From assembly GCF_017356035.1 (NCBI RefSeq), contig NZ_JAFIQX010000004.1:372001-436000 (forward strand): 64,000 nucleotides of DNA. The letters run 5' to 3'. The DNA is from Longitalea luteola (GTDB taxonomy: Bacteria; Bacteroidota; Bacteroidia; Chitinophagales; Chitinophagaceae). A program made the translations under genes and the position numbers. Shown here piece after piece: positions 44,261-54,198 of this stretch. Numbering within the stretch: the first letter of the stretch is position 1; the number at the start of each line of letters is the position of its first letter. The notes below the pieces were generated by a model that saw only the letters and a program-made list of their open reading frames with translations, was not told the DNA's origin and searched no databases.

Positions 44261-47200
44261 TCACCTGATCAGGTTAAAACTTCCTTTTTTAACCGCTGTC
44301 GTATTATCAGATAACACGATGGAAGCAACATAGACATAAACACCAACAGGTTGTGGTTTGCCTTTATAGATGCCGTCCCAGCCTTCAGCAGGATCTTTTG
44401 TTTCAAATACCTTTTCGCCCCACTGGTTAAAAATGATCAGGCGGATGGATTGAATAACGTTGCTGTATACTTTGAACTTATCGTTCTGCCCGTTCCCGTT
44501 TGGTGTAAAGGTATTGGGGAAGTAGATCTGGTCGCTTAATGTCTGACCTACTATTCTGTTTGAGAATGCAGATGCGCAATCCCACCTCGATCCGAGCGCC
44601 TCTACCATAAGTCCCACCGTATCGCGCCCCAACAGACCGCTAATGGTATGAGTGGTGCCTGTAGGTCCCGATGAAGGCTCGGTCCAGTGAAGGCCATCCC
44701 GCGACACCCGGTAGCCGGTTGCATTTTCAACGGGCGTCCAGGCAAAACGGAGCACAAATCCACCCACCGAATCTACCGTGAGTACGGGCGTCGTGAGCGG
44801 ATGACAGATCGTAAATTCAATGGCGCCTATATCGGGTTTGGTACTGCTTCGCGGATTGTTATTGATATCGTTTGTTACGCCCACGTAAGCGCCTTTGTCG
44901 TCGTAGGGTATATACGTAGGTGTGAAATCGCTGTTTAATGAATCTGCTATCAGCGGATCGAGGCTGATGGCATTGGAATCTTTTCTTACTGCCCGCCAGT
45001 CGGCCAGTTGCGCATAGTTAATTCCACCCATAGAACCGGTATAAGCAGTGCCGCTGTCTGCCGTAACTACATAATTATTATAATCGGCCTTAAGGGCGCT
45101 ATCCCTTCCATTGATAAAGATACCAGTTCTGGTTCCCTGCCCTCCCCTTCTGATGACCACGTTGTTGTTCCTGAATTCGTTGTTAACCGTCAGGTTGCCT
45201 ATCACACCAAATCCGCGTGTCACAATAGCGGCAATGGTAAAGCCTGTGGAATCTTCAAGTGAAATGGTATTGTGGTAAACCTTCAGGTTATTTGAATTCC
45301 GGGTATAAACACCATATTGGTTGCCAACACCCCGGAAATTATACAGCAGGTTATTGGTTACGATGTTCGGGGAAGCCGGCATACCGGCCACCGCTTCGAA
45401 ATGAATACCATGTGTTTCTACAGTAGACACTCTGCCGCCGGTGATGAGGTCGTGGATCCTGTTCCTGGTAATTTGATTGCCGTTCGGCGTAATACCAAAT
45501 GAGACGGATTGTTTAACGTAAATACCGTTGAAATTGGTAAAAACCGTACGGGCCTGCTGACTGATATCATTACTATCGACCAGTGTTTTGGCAACGCCGT
45601 CGAGATAAATGCCAAAGCCACAGGCATCGGTTATTTTATTGCCGCTAATGATGTTACCTAAAGGAATGGGTGAAGGGGCAAGAGAGGTGCGTGACGTGTG
45701 CGTTATGCCATAATAACCACCGGTGATGGTATTGTTGGTTATGGTATTACTATCGCAGTAAGAATAAGTCGAAAAATCGATCGGGTTGCTCGGGCTGTTG
45801 TTAATTACAATGCCTGCATAACCGGTAGTGGTAACATTGGTACCAAGTGAAATGGTGCAGCGTTGTATGGTATTATGATCGGCATCGCCCATCAATTGTA
45901 TTCCATAACCAAATGATGACCCTATCACATTTATATGCAGGCTGTCGATGGTAAGATAATCTATACCGTTCAATTTCAGTACGGCGCGTTCGCTGTTGTT
46001 GGTTGGGGCAAATGCCAGCGTTGCTCCATTACCCCTGATGGTGACTGTTTGTGTGGGCGAAGTACTGACAGCAGGTATAATTACCTGTTCATTGTAAGTA
46101 CCAGGCGCTACATTGAATACGATGGATCCTGTAATGCCGCATTGCATGGCGAGCACCGCATCGTTGAATGAATTGAAATTTATACCGCCGGTGGGCTGCG
46201 CTGCATTGATGGTATAGGTGCCGCCAGACAGTTTTGTATTAACGATCACCCGAATAGGCGCTGAATATTTTGTATCTCCAAGACAGGTTACAGCAGCCCG
46301 GTAAAATAAGGTGGTGCCCGGTAACAGTTCCAATGATGGATAAGCAAGGCCGCTGCTGATATTGGTATAGGTTCCGTTTGCCGAGGAAGCGCTTTGCCAG
46401 GTGTAGGTTTGCCCAACGCCCCAGGAATTACCGGCTAAGCCCAACGCTATTTGCGGACCGTAACATAATATTGAATCAGGTAAAACGGTAGTGGTTCCGG
46501 GCGTAACCGGGGTTTGACAGGCGGGCGTTACAAACTCATAACAGCCGGGGTCGGGATTGAGCGTGCTACGTGTTGCGCCCGCAATATCGGTAATAAGATT
46601 TACCAACAGCGCCATGTTATCTATGGGTTGGGCTGTAGGCACAAAGTTGAAAGCCGCTATATTGGTGTATTGGGGATGCATGTACACCGATGAATAATCC
46701 TGCCCCGTTGCTTTTTGCCAGTCAGATAATAATGGCAGGTCCTCGTGCGCCAGCGAGGCAACCGCATTGCTAAAATCAGAACCGGTTACATAATACACAT
46801 TCCGTTTAAAGGTAAGCGCCGGCATCACCTTCTCCAATGTAATACAATAGTTCCAGTCGCTGGTTGGTCTTGAAATAGTAATGATATTATTAAACACATT
46901 TACATTACTCACGTCTTCAAAATAGATCCCATTGCACTCCTGGCCGTAAATGTTCTGATCGTCGAGTGAAATGGTATTATTGTAAATGTTAAAATACGAA
47001 GTGGCTGCATAGCGCGACGCTATACCATATTGTATACCATTTGAGCTGAGATCGTAGATAAGATTATTGGCGAACAGATTTTCTTTACCGGCAGCTCCCT
47101 GCGCCGAATTCAATATACCATAAATATAGCTGCCCCATATAAATTCATCAATATGAAAATTGTGAATTTTGTTATTGATGATTTTTACGTTCTGGTCAAA

Positions 47201-48016
47201 CAGGTTCAGGTAAACGCCGACAACCGTAGTGGTGGCATGCGGCCCACCCTGCAGGTCATTACCGTCTACGATAGTACCATCGTTATAGGTCAATTGAATA
47301 CAGTTACTGTATGAATCGGAAATAACATTGTTCAGGATCCTATTACCCTGCATAAATACCGCTGTGCCGGAAACAGGTGCACTGTTAAGCGTAATGCCGG
47401 TTCTTCCGCCTGAAATGGTATCGTTTTGAATAAGGTTATTATCGCAAAGGCTGGTACCGGCCGCTGTTGATGCGCCGTGGTTACCATTAATTACGATCCC
47501 TTCGTTATTGCCCGGCGTAGCGCCGGTTGGAAGAATGATCCTGCAATTCTTTATAGTATTGTTGTCTGCGTTGTTCAGCAGGTGAAAACCATAGCCAAAC
47601 TGCCCGGCTGCCTGTGGGGTGATCCGGATCTTATCAAAAGTTACATAGCTGATGTTATCGAGCTTTACACCAGCCCGGTTATTGGTATTGTTCGAAATAA
47701 ATGACAGCGTTACACCATTACAATTGAAAGTGAGGGTATTGGTAGCAGTTGTCCCAATCTTGTTATCGAGATAGATCTGCTCATTATAGGGTCCCGTATT
47801 GGGCGCTACGTTAAAAGTAATGGGGCCGTTCAGTCCATTCTGCATGAAAGCGACCGCATCGGTAAATGATTGGAAATTGGTACCGCCTGTAGGCAATGTG
47901 GAGTTGATCGTGTATGTACCTGACACCTGCGCCTGTGCCACATAATAAAATAGCTGGAGGGAAAGAAAAAGCAGCAATACTTTATTCAGTATTTGCACCT
48001 GCAAAGTTTTTCGCAT
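44261..48016 (-). CDS. Right-handed beta-helix T9SS type B protein with an internal duplication (1251 aa)
   Basis: The signal peptide ends near FYYVAQAQ (residue ~30). Residues 33-500 and 615-1090 are two halves of the same kind: each starts GTYTINxxxPTGGxNFxSFxDAV and continues as N-rich beta-helix coils (NTIKNCRI, NLIQNDTISGGRTGI). An Ig-like module lies between them, a fibronectin-like module follows, and the last ~80 residues (NTFTPNGNGQNDKFKVYSN ... FNQWGEKVFETKDPAEGWDGIYKG) are the gliding-motility/T9SS type B domain. A polysaccharide-binding or depolymerising role is likely but catalytic residues cannot be assigned. Confidence 0.9.
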   Translation of the reverse strand: MRKTLQVQILNKVLLLFLSLQLFYYVAQAQVSGTYTINSTLPTGGTNFQSFTDAVAFMQNGLNGPITFNVAPNTGPYNEQIYLDNKIGTTATNTLTFNCNGVTLSFISNNTNNRAGVKLDNISYVTFDKIRITPQAAGQFGYGFHLLNNADNNTIKNCRIILPTGATPGNNEGIVINGNHGASTAAGTSLCDNNLIQNDTISGGRTGITLNSAPVSGTAVFMQGNRILNNVISDSYSNCIQLTYNDGTIVDGNDLQGGPHATTTVVGVYLNLFDQNVKIINNKIHNFHIDEFIWGSYIYGILNSAQGAAGKENLFANNLIYDLSSNGIQYGIASRYAATSYFNIYNNTISLDDQNIYGQECNGIYFEDVSNVNVFNNIITISRPTSDWNYCITLEKVMPALTFKRNVYYVTGSDFSNAVASLAHEDLPLLSDWQKATGQDYSSVYMHPQYTNIAAFNFVPTAQPIDNMALLVNLITDIAGATRSTLNPDPGCYEFVTPACQTPVTPGTTTVLPDSILCYGPQIALGLAGNSWGVGQTYTWQSASSANGTYTNISSGLAYPSLELLPGTTLFYRAAVTCLGDTKYSAPIRVIVNTKLSGGTYTINAAQPTGGINFNSFNDAVLAMQCGITGSIVFNVAPGTYNEQVIIPAVSTSPTQTVTIRGNGATLAFAPTNNSERAVLKLNGIDYLTIDSLHINVIGSSFGYGIQLMGDADHNTIQRCTISLGTNVTTTGYAGIVINNSPSNPIDFSTYSYCDSNTITNNTITGGYYGITHTSRTSLAPSPIPLGNIISGNKITDACGFGIYLDGVAKTLVDSNDISQQARTVFTNFNGIYVKQSVSFGITPNGNQITRNRIHDLITGGRVSTVETHGIHFEAVAGMPASPNIVTNNLLYNFRGVGNQYGVYTRNSNNLKVYHNTISLEDSTGFTIAAIVTRGFGVIGNLTVNNEFRNNNVVIRRGGQGTRTGIFINGRDSALKADYNNYVVTADSGTAYTGSMGGINYAQLADWRAVRKDSNAISLDPLIADSLNSDFTPTYIPYDDKGAYVGVTNDINNNPRSSTKPDIGAIEFTICHPLTTPVLTVDSVGGFVLRFAWTPVENATGYRVSRDGLHWTEPSSGPTGTTHTISGLLGRDTVGLMVEALGSRWDCASAFSNRIVGQTLSDQIYFPNTFTPNGNGQNDKFKVYSNVIQSIRLIIFNQWGEKVFETKDPAEGWDGIYKGKPQPVGVYVYVASIVLSDNTTAVKKGSFNLIR

Positions 48017-48155
48017 AGTTGATAAATGGATTTAACTTTTCACAGGATATGGTATAGGTTATCAGTGAACGCACATTAATAAAACGCCTGAGCAGCACGC
48101 ACACATATTAAAAAACGACAACATGTATGTTTGTATTGCGCCAGCTGTATAAAAC

Positions 48156-48195
48156 AAAGGGATGCAGCTTCCCGAAAAAAGCGCATCCCTTTTTT
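48156..48195 (-). terminator. Terminator of the 651-aa T9SS protein gene
   Basis: AAAGGGATGC (48156-48165) pairs with GCATCCCTTT (48183-48192). On the minus strand the stem is followed by TTTGTTTT. It starts 8 bp past the stop at 48204. Confidence 0.7.
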
Positions 48196-48203
48196 ATAAT
48201 GAT

Positions 48204-50159
48204 CTATTTCGTTAAAAGCATTCTTTCCACCAGCACATCACTACCTGACAGCACTTTTACGGTGTAGATGCCTTTTGCCCAGGTATCGAAATCATTCATT
48301 TTAATGGTTGAGAATCCTTTTTGAACATGGGTGTTAATTGATCGCATTAGGTTTCCTGTAACATCGTAAATAAACACCTGCACATCTTTATCAGCATTGG
48401 ATGCAATATTTATCAGTACTGCATTTTTTACCGGATTAGGCGTCAGTTTTACGGATAATGCATTTACCGATAATGATATTTCTACCGCCTTACTGTATTG
48501 CACTTCTCCGTTATGACCGGTTATTTTTATGCGGTAGTATACTTTTGAGGATTTAACCCCGAATACTTCATCTGTGGCCTTGTAAGCGCTATAAGTTAAC
48601 TTCGTATCTGCACTCACCGTTCCTGCAGGCGTATAATGGATCCCATCGGTACTTCTCTCTATAGTAAAGTTCTTAATGCTCTTATTTGAGGTCACCGACC
48701 AATCGAGATTAACCAACCCATTATTTAGTAATCCGGTAACATTTATTTTGTTATTGTTCAGTACAGCACAGCTTGGATCATAAACAATGGTAGCACTGTC
48801 GACCGCATAGGCCGGGCAATTGTTCTCCAGCACCTGGGTTACTTTGTAAGTACCGGGCTGATCCACCGTTATAGAAGTGCCGTTATTGACTGCAATTGAT
48901 CCATCGGTGGTGGTCCAGTTGTAGATGGATGTAGAATATGGATTAGTAACCGAGATATTGCTGACACCTACAGCGCCGCAAAATATGGGAACATCGGCTG
49001 CAATATCAACACTTGGCGGTAAAAACAGATCGAAGGGAGAAATAAAGTCTTTTAATTCCGCAGTGAATTGTTCTGAACTTCTTGTTTTAACCATTACCTT
49101 ACTAAATGGTATGCCGCAGGGCGTTTTTCCCATCAAACTAACAGGATCGAGGCCGAGCACCGTAAGGTTTATGCCGAATTCCATAAACTGGCCGGTGGCG
49201 TAGGACTGCACCAGCCCGCCATTGGCGCGTGGCACCCACCAGGGGCCGCCCCAGGTAGGAGCAGCGTTTTCAGTGCCAAAGTAAAACGGGTCGCCGTTCT
49301 TAGGCTGAATGCCGGCATATCCATATTGGGTTTTACCGCCACCGAAGGTGCCGGTCCAGTCAAAATTTGCTGGTATTGTATTTAATAGTTCCGCTTCATC
49401 TACCCAGATCCGCGCTTCGATGTTTTGAAGCCCGCCGTTGTAATTGGCCGCAAAGATCATATCGCCCACCTGCGTTACATTGCCGGCGGCATCAAACTTC
49501 CAGGCCGTATGCCCTGCATCAGGACCATAACCGGTAAAACCGGTTGTGCTGCGGGTATAAAAAATATCTGTCTGGTAGAGTTCAAAATCGAAATACCGGT
49601 TGCCGTTAGTACCTTCTATAGCGACGGCGCCAAACAGCCAGAGTTGATCTGAAGGATCATAGTTGGGCCCTTCGCGCCTTAAATGAAGGAATACGTCAAG
49701 GATATCATTTTTCGGGAGCATATTGCTCGTTTCGCCGGTCCAGTCTGCCGGACTATCGCCGTTCTTATTAGAGCCGGCGGTAAACGCAGTTTGGTCATAG
49801 TCATGGTAATCCCTGACAAATACTGCATCAATTAAAGTCCTTCCATTTGTTTGATAAAATGAGGGATACCCCATCTTGCGGTAAAACGGTATATTTCTGT
49901 TGGCTGCATTGGACTGATAACCGGCGAGGATGGCTGCAGCGCCTGTGGTATCAATTACAAACAAACTGTTGCCGCCATTGGGAACCTGTTTGTAAAACCA
50001 GTCATCGCAATCGCTGCATGGGCTGTTAACGCCCATGAACATGTTGGCTTGTGCATCGGCTTCTATCCCGAATTTTCCCTCAATTACGGGTGTCATGACC
50101 TGTGAATTACCCCCATACACCCAAAGAGCCAGGAATTGGATGAGTACAATTTTTTTCAT
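48204..50159 (-). CDS. T9SS type A cargo protein with an unrecognised N-terminal domain (651 aa)
   Basis: Signal peptide to about residue 19 (FLALWVYGGNSQ). Residues 25-390 form a domain I do not recognise, rich in Gly, Trp and Asp (CSDCDDWFYKQVPNGG, IPFYRKMGYPSFYQTNGRTLIDAVFVRDYHDYDQTAF, WGGPWWVPRANGG). An Ig-like module (390-460) and a fibronectin-like stretch follow. The C-terminal ~80 residues (LSVKLTPNPVKNAVLINIAS ... GIYTVKVLSGSDVLVERMLLTK) are a T9SS type A sorting domain. It is one of three T9SS cargo genes in a row. Confidence 0.85.
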   Translation of the reverse strand: MKKIVLIQFLALWVYGGNSQVMTPVIEGKFGIEADAQANMFMGVNSPCSDCDDWFYKQVPNGGNSLFVIDTTGAAAILAGYQSNAANRNIPFYRKMGYPSFYQTNGRTLIDAVFVRDYHDYDQTAFTAGSNKNGDSPADWTGETSNMLPKNDILDVFLHLRREGPNYDPSDQLWLFGAVAIEGTNGNRYFDFELYQTDIFYTRSTTGFTGYGPDAGHTAWKFDAAGNVTQVGDMIFAANYNGGLQNIEARIWVDEAELLNTIPANFDWTGTFGGGKTQYGYAGIQPKNGDPFYFGTENAAPTWGGPWWVPRANGGLVQSYATGQFMEFGINLTVLGLDPVSLMGKTPCGIPFSKVMVKTRSSEQFTAELKDFISPFDLFLPPSVDIAADVPIFCGAVGVSNISVTNPYSTSIYNWTTTDGSIAVNNGTSITVDQPGTYKVTQVLENNCPAYAVDSATIVYDPSCAVLNNNKINVTGLLNNGLVNLDWSVTSNKSIKNFTIERSTDGIHYTPAGTVSADTKLTYSAYKATDEVFGVKSSKVYYRIKITGHNGEVQYSKAVEISLSVNALSVKLTPNPVKNAVLINIASNADKDVQVFIYDVTGNLMRSINTHVQKGFSTIKMNDFDTWAKGIYTVKVLSGSDVLVERMLLTK

Positions 50160-50658
50160 AAATACGGATTGATATAAAAGAGTACTAAACCAATGTCAAT
50201 ACTAAATAGCAATAAAGCTGAAATGGATTTGCCAGTAAATCTCCGGGCTGGCAGCACCTTATTATTGAAAAATGGTTTAGACTAACTTTTCTCTTGGTTG
50301 CCGGTCACTTTTTATCCTATTATCACTATCGTTCACACTGCCTGTTCCAGGACCCATCTATAGGAAATAAAACAAATATATTAATTAAACTATAAGACCA
50401 AAAGCTTTTATATGATTTAATATTTATTTTTATTTTACCCTAAGTGTATACACCTGCATTATTGCTAGATGTATATTATTACATTAACTACTTTATCCAG
50501 TGAGTCAATAGGTTAAGCCGCATTGCTATCTTGTTTGCCTATGCGCAACAGCAGTAGATTTACTAAAGAAGCAGGAAAACAACCGGCGTAATTATACGTA
50601 GAAGAATGTAGTGTGACGGTAAGAAACAATATTTATATGTATACCCTATGCATCAACT
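50160..50658. other. AT-rich intergenic region, no gene seen
   Basis: About 500 bp of low-GC sequence between the 3' end of the radical SAM gene and the 5' end of the T9SS gene. I found no reading frame, promoter, repeat or RNA fold that I could support. Confidence 0.5.
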
Positions 50659-52863
50659 TTATAACCTCAACAAACCAACCTTATGTAAAGTATTTACTGG
50701 TTTATTGTCCCAGAACAGCTCAAAGTCTTCCAGTCCGGCGGCTTTGTAACTGTCCATTACATCCTGCAGCGTAAGCACCCTGGGATTGGTGATCGACAGT
50801 GCGTTGAGCATTCCGGCCAGCCAGATGCCCTGTTCGCGGCCAACACTGATGCTGTATTGCTCGCGTTTGTCCTGAAAGGTAAGCGAGGTCATTTCCCAGC
50901 TATTGCCTTTTTTAGTTTTGGTAAATTGTTCTATGACCGGCGGCCTGCCCAGGTATACGATCCTGGAACTGGGTTTTGGAGAAGTATAGATATCCTGTTC
51001 AAGTACTTTCTGAATATAGTCAGGCGCTACTTTTGTTTTCGGCACTTTAAAATCAAACCATTTTTGCAAGGGATCGTTGAGGCCGATGCCATGCATATAG
51101 TTGAACAGCGATTTCTTCAGACCAAACGCAAATGCTTCGTGGTCCGCTCCGGTCTCATCGATGTGTACGAGGTCATTGTTGGCAAAGCTGCCTGCAAGTG
51201 CCGACGCTTTTTTTACTTTGAATTTCTCCGGTTCCATTCCTATAGGGCTATGCACCGTCATGGTGAATAAATGCCAGAAAGCCGACTGCAGTACACCTGC
51301 GGCGAACATTTGACGAACCATTTCCAGTGAATCGATCGTTTCCTGTTCGGTTTGGGTGGGAAAACCATACATAAGGTAAGCATGTACCATAATGCCCGCT
51401 TCTGTAAAATGTTTGTTCACCTGTGCCACCTGCGCTACGGTGATCCCCTTTTGAATAAGCGCAAGAAGACGGTCGCTGGCCACTTCCAGTCCGCCGGAAA
51501 TAGCAATACAACCTGAACGTTTCAGCAGCAGGCAGAGGTCGCGGGTAAAGCTCTTTTCAAATCGCACATTGGCCCACCAGCTCACCGTTAGTTTGCGCCG
51601 GATGATCTCCAGCGCCAGTGCGCGCATCATGGCCGGTGGCGCAGCTTCATCCACAAAATGAAAACCGTTCTGTCCGGTCTGTTTCATCATCTCTTCCATG
51701 CGATCAACCAACAGCGAGGCGGCTATTGGTTCGTAGAGTTTGATATAATCAAGGGAAATATCGCAGAAAGTACATTTGCCCCAGTAGCAGCCATGCGCCA
51801 TCGTTAGTTTGTTCCACCGGCCATCGCTCCACATCCGGTGCATGGGGTTTACTACTTCAATAGCAGAAATGTATTTATCCAGAAGAAAATCGCTGTAGTC
51901 CGGTGTGCCCACCTGCGCCTGTTTGTAATCGGCGCAGCTTTGGTTGTTTATAAATTGCACGGTTCCATGCTGCAGGGTAAATGTTCTTTTCAGGGCTGAA
52001 GCGGAACAGCGGCCTTCTACGAGATGCACCAGTTGTTCGAGGGGCGCTTCGCCATCATCGAGGGTGATGTAATCATAGAACTCGAATACACGCGGATCGG
52101 AAAGGGAACGCAATTCTGTATTAGCGAAGCCGCCGCCCATCGCCACCTTTACTTCGGGGTAATGTTGTTTGATCCACTGACCGCAACGCAGGGAAGCATA
52201 CAGGTTGCCGGGAAAAGGAACGGAAATGGCTACGAGTTTCGGTGCTAACCTTTCCATGTGCGCTTTCAGCAGCCTGATCTGCAATTCATCGATGAAGGTG
52301 TTTTCCTTTTGCAGGGCGCTGTACAGTTCGTCGAAGCTGTTGGCAGAGCGCCCCAGTTTTTCTGCATACCGGCTAAAGCCAAAATGTTCATCTATACATT
52401 CACTAATGAGGTCCGACAGGTCTTCCAGGTACATGGTGGCAAAATGTTTGGCTTTGTCCTGGGTACCCATGGAACCGAATGCCCAGTCGAGGTCGCCCAG
52501 CTGCGCAAAACGGCTGGCTTCAGGCAGGAAATCGCGTTTGCAGATGCGGTGCGCCAGGGTGGGATTATGTCCCTGCAGAAACAGGACAACCTCGTTGATC
52601 GTATGGATATAATCTTCCTGCAAGGCCACTATGCGGGCGGCATTGTCAGACAATGGTTTTTCAAGCTGGTTGATACGGTTGAACAGTTCCTGCAGCCCTT
52701 CATGGCAGAACAGGGCCAGGGTTACTTCGATACCCAGGTCGCTCTGAAAGGAACGGATATTTTTAGTATTCAGGAAACCCTTCAAATAAGCCGTGGCCGG
52801 ATACGGCGTATTAAGCTGGGTGAAAGGCGGAGTAATCAAAAACACAGGAACACTCAAGATCAA
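50659..52863 (-). CDS. B12-binding-domain radical SAM protein (734 aa)
   Basis: The N-terminus (SVPVFLITPPFTQLNTPYPATAYLKGFL) and LVAISVPFPGNLYASLRCGQWIKQHYPEVKVAMGGGFANTE (about 210-255) form a cobalamin-binding-type domain. The radical SAM motif is CYWGKCTFC (CxxxxxCxxC-like, with C-x3-C-x2-C as CYWGKC/CTFC) near residue 360. YGFPTQTEQETIDS is a further typical SAM-core element. The start is TTG at 52863, preceded by GGAAA; no ATG gives a better start. It differs from the 519-aa protein at 22467 in length and architecture. Substrate unknown. Confidence 0.85.
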   Translation of the reverse strand: MILSVPVFLITPPFTQLNTPYPATAYLKGFLNTKNIRSFQSDLGIEVTLALFCHEGLQELFNRINQLEKPLSDNAARIVALQEDYIHTINEVVLFLQGHNPTLAHRICKRDFLPEASRFAQLGDLDWAFGSMGTQDKAKHFATMYLEDLSDLISECIDEHFGFSRYAEKLGRSANSFDELYSALQKENTFIDELQIRLLKAHMERLAPKLVAISVPFPGNLYASLRCGQWIKQHYPEVKVAMGGGFANTELRSLSDPRVFEFYDYITLDDGEAPLEQLVHLVEGRCSASALKRTFTLQHGTVQFINNQSCADYKQAQVGTPDYSDFLLDKYISAIEVVNPMHRMWSDGRWNKLTMAHGCYWGKCTFCDISLDYIKLYEPIAASLLVDRMEEMMKQTGQNGFHFVDEAAPPAMMRALALEIIRRKLTVSWWANVRFEKSFTRDLCLLLKRSGCIAISGGLEVASDRLLALIQKGITVAQVAQVNKHFTEAGIMVHAYLMYGFPTQTEQETIDSLEMVRQMFAAGVLQSAFWHLFTMTVHSPIGMEPEKFKVKKASALAGSFANNDLVHIDETGADHEAFAFGLKKSLFNYMHGIGLNDPLQKWFDFKVPKTKVAPDYIQKVLEQDIYTSPKPSSRIVYLGRPPVIEQFTKTKKGNSWEMTSLTFQDKREQYSISVGREQGIWLAGMLNALSITNPRVLTLQDVMDSYKAAGLEDFELFWDNKPVNTLHKVGLLRL

Positions 52864-52986
52864 ATGATTTCCGCAAAATTAGGCTAAAAAAACCGGTTTG
52901 CGGAGAAGCCCCGGCTGAGGAACCTGTATGGCTGGCGTTACGTCCGGGCAAGCTTTTCTGATGAACAACGGCAGCGTTTACCGTGA

Positions 52987-53280
52987 TCACCAGACCCGGT
53001 ATATTTCCCTGGAGCCGGTCAAATACATATCGGTGTATCCGGCCATTTTCTCCTGCATCTTTTTCGTTTTTTCAGGGTCTTTGCCCATTTCTTCCCAGCT
53101 TTTATCAAAAGCAGACAGACTGTCGAATTTGCTTACCATTACTACCTTGTTGTACTGACCGGTCATATCGGTCAATACATCTACAAACTCCTTGTTATCG
53201 GCCATCACTTCTTTGAATAGTTTAGCCAGTTTGGAAGCATTGCCTGGTTTACAAATAAAAATGTCGTGTACTATGATCAT
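52987..53280 (-). CDS. NIPSNAP/ABM-like dimeric alpha-beta barrel protein (97 aa)
   Basis: About 97 residues with pattern beta-helix-beta-beta (MIIVHDIFICKPGNASKLAKLFKEVMADN, then YNKVVMVSKFDSLSAFDKSWEEMGKDPEKTKKMQEKM), matching NIPSNAP-like ferredoxin-fold barrels. Several such proteins bind heme or small aromatic compounds, but no ligand residue is clear here. It is divergent from the heme oxygenase operon 321 bp away. Confidence 0.7.
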   Translation of the reverse strand: MIIVHDIFICKPGNASKLAKLFKEVMADNKEFVDVLTDMTGQYNKVVMVSKFDSLSAFDKSWEEMGKDPEKTKKMQEKMAGYTDMYLTGSREIYRVW

Positions 53281-53352
53281 GGCTGAAAAATTTTAATAAA
53301 AGGTAAGTCCTTTTTGTCAGAGTACCACGTGAAGTCATTTGATATAGATTAA

Positions 53353-53538
53353 GAAATCGAAGTCTACTTCGATCTGATCTATCCCAACCTGTGTAAACGT
53401 TTGCAGCGCATGACGACCATCCCATAACAGCTGTGTGAGCTTTTAAAGATCTCCATTAAGTATACATCCCAGTCGATCGATGCAGTCCTTGAGGTTGTTA
53501 CAAACGTCAACAGCGACAATTACGAAACAAGGATATAA
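53353..53538 (+). pseudogene. Degraded reading frame upstream of the heme oxygenase gene
   Basis: In one frame the sequence reads EIEVYFDLIYPNLCKRLQRMTTIP, a TAA at 53425-53427, then QLCELLKISIKYTSQSIDAVLEVVTNVNSDNYETRI and TAA at 53536-53538. There is no start codon. The pattern recalls the C-terminal helix-turn-helix of a LuxR-type regulator, though too weakly to claim. It may be the remains of a former operon regulator. Confidence 0.3.
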
Positions 53539-53601
53539 TTATATATTTCATATTTACACGATCGATTTTATAAATGCAATTTCGGGTTATCTTGCAGGCA
53601 A

Positions 53602-54198
53602 ATGGTACAAGTGGCAGATCGCACATTACCGGAATACATAAAATTGCACACGAAGACGGAGCATGCTGCTCTGGAGAAGCAATTGATCGGCATCATTAAA
53701 AACATTCATACCACAGAACAGTATATCCACCTCTTAAGGATGTTCCATGGCTATTATCATGCACTCGAGCTTCAAATGGAACAATATTTGAAAAAAGACC
53801 TTATTCCTGACATTGCTGAGCGCCGGAAATCGAATGCGCTTTTGCAGGATATCAGGGACCTTGGCGGGGACAGCAAAAACCAGCAGGGGAAGGTTGATAC
53901 ACCGGACATCAACAGCTATGCCCAGGCTCTGGGAGCCGCATACGTACTGGAAGGCTCAACACTCGGTGGTGTGATCATTGCAAAAATGATCAGGGCACAA
54001 TTGCCGGATATCCCTGCAGGAAAGGGATTTTCGTTTTTCAATTGTTATGGGGAAAATGCCCATGGAATGTGGAATAAATTCCGCACATACCTGCTTGCGC
54101 TTACACGAAAAGAAGACCAGGAAGCAGCAGCCGATACGGCCCGGCAAACATTTTTAAAATTCAAAGCGTGGATCGACCAGTATGAGCCAGTTTTCTAA
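53602..54198 (+). CDS. bphO: Biliverdin-producing heme oxygenase (198 aa)
   Basis: The proximal heme ligand candidate is His21 in LHTKTEHAALEK (HxxxE), and the distal helix region is AAYVLEGSTLGGVIIAKM, the heme oxygenase signature. Length fits bacterial heme oxygenases. It opens heme to biliverdin, CO and iron with electrons from a ferredoxin or similar donor. Its last 17 nt overlap the phytochrome gene, so the chromophore-making enzyme and the photoreceptor are translationally coupled. A weak promoter (TATATTTC at about 53544) lies upstream; the -33 element is poor. Confidence 0.92.
   Translation: MVQVADRTLPEYIKLHTKTEHAALEKQLIGIIKNIHTTEQYIHLLRMFHGYYHALELQMEQYLKKDLIPDIAERRKSNALLQDIRDLGGDSKNQQGKVDTPDINSYAQALGAAYVLEGSTLGGVIIAKMIRAQLPDIPAGKGFSFFNCYGENAHGMWNKFRTYLLALTRKEDQEAAADTARQTFLKFKAWIDQYEPVF

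Noticed and set aside
52258-52887. 209-codon plus-strand reading frame
   Set aside because: Antisense to the radical SAM gene; no domain or signal supports it.
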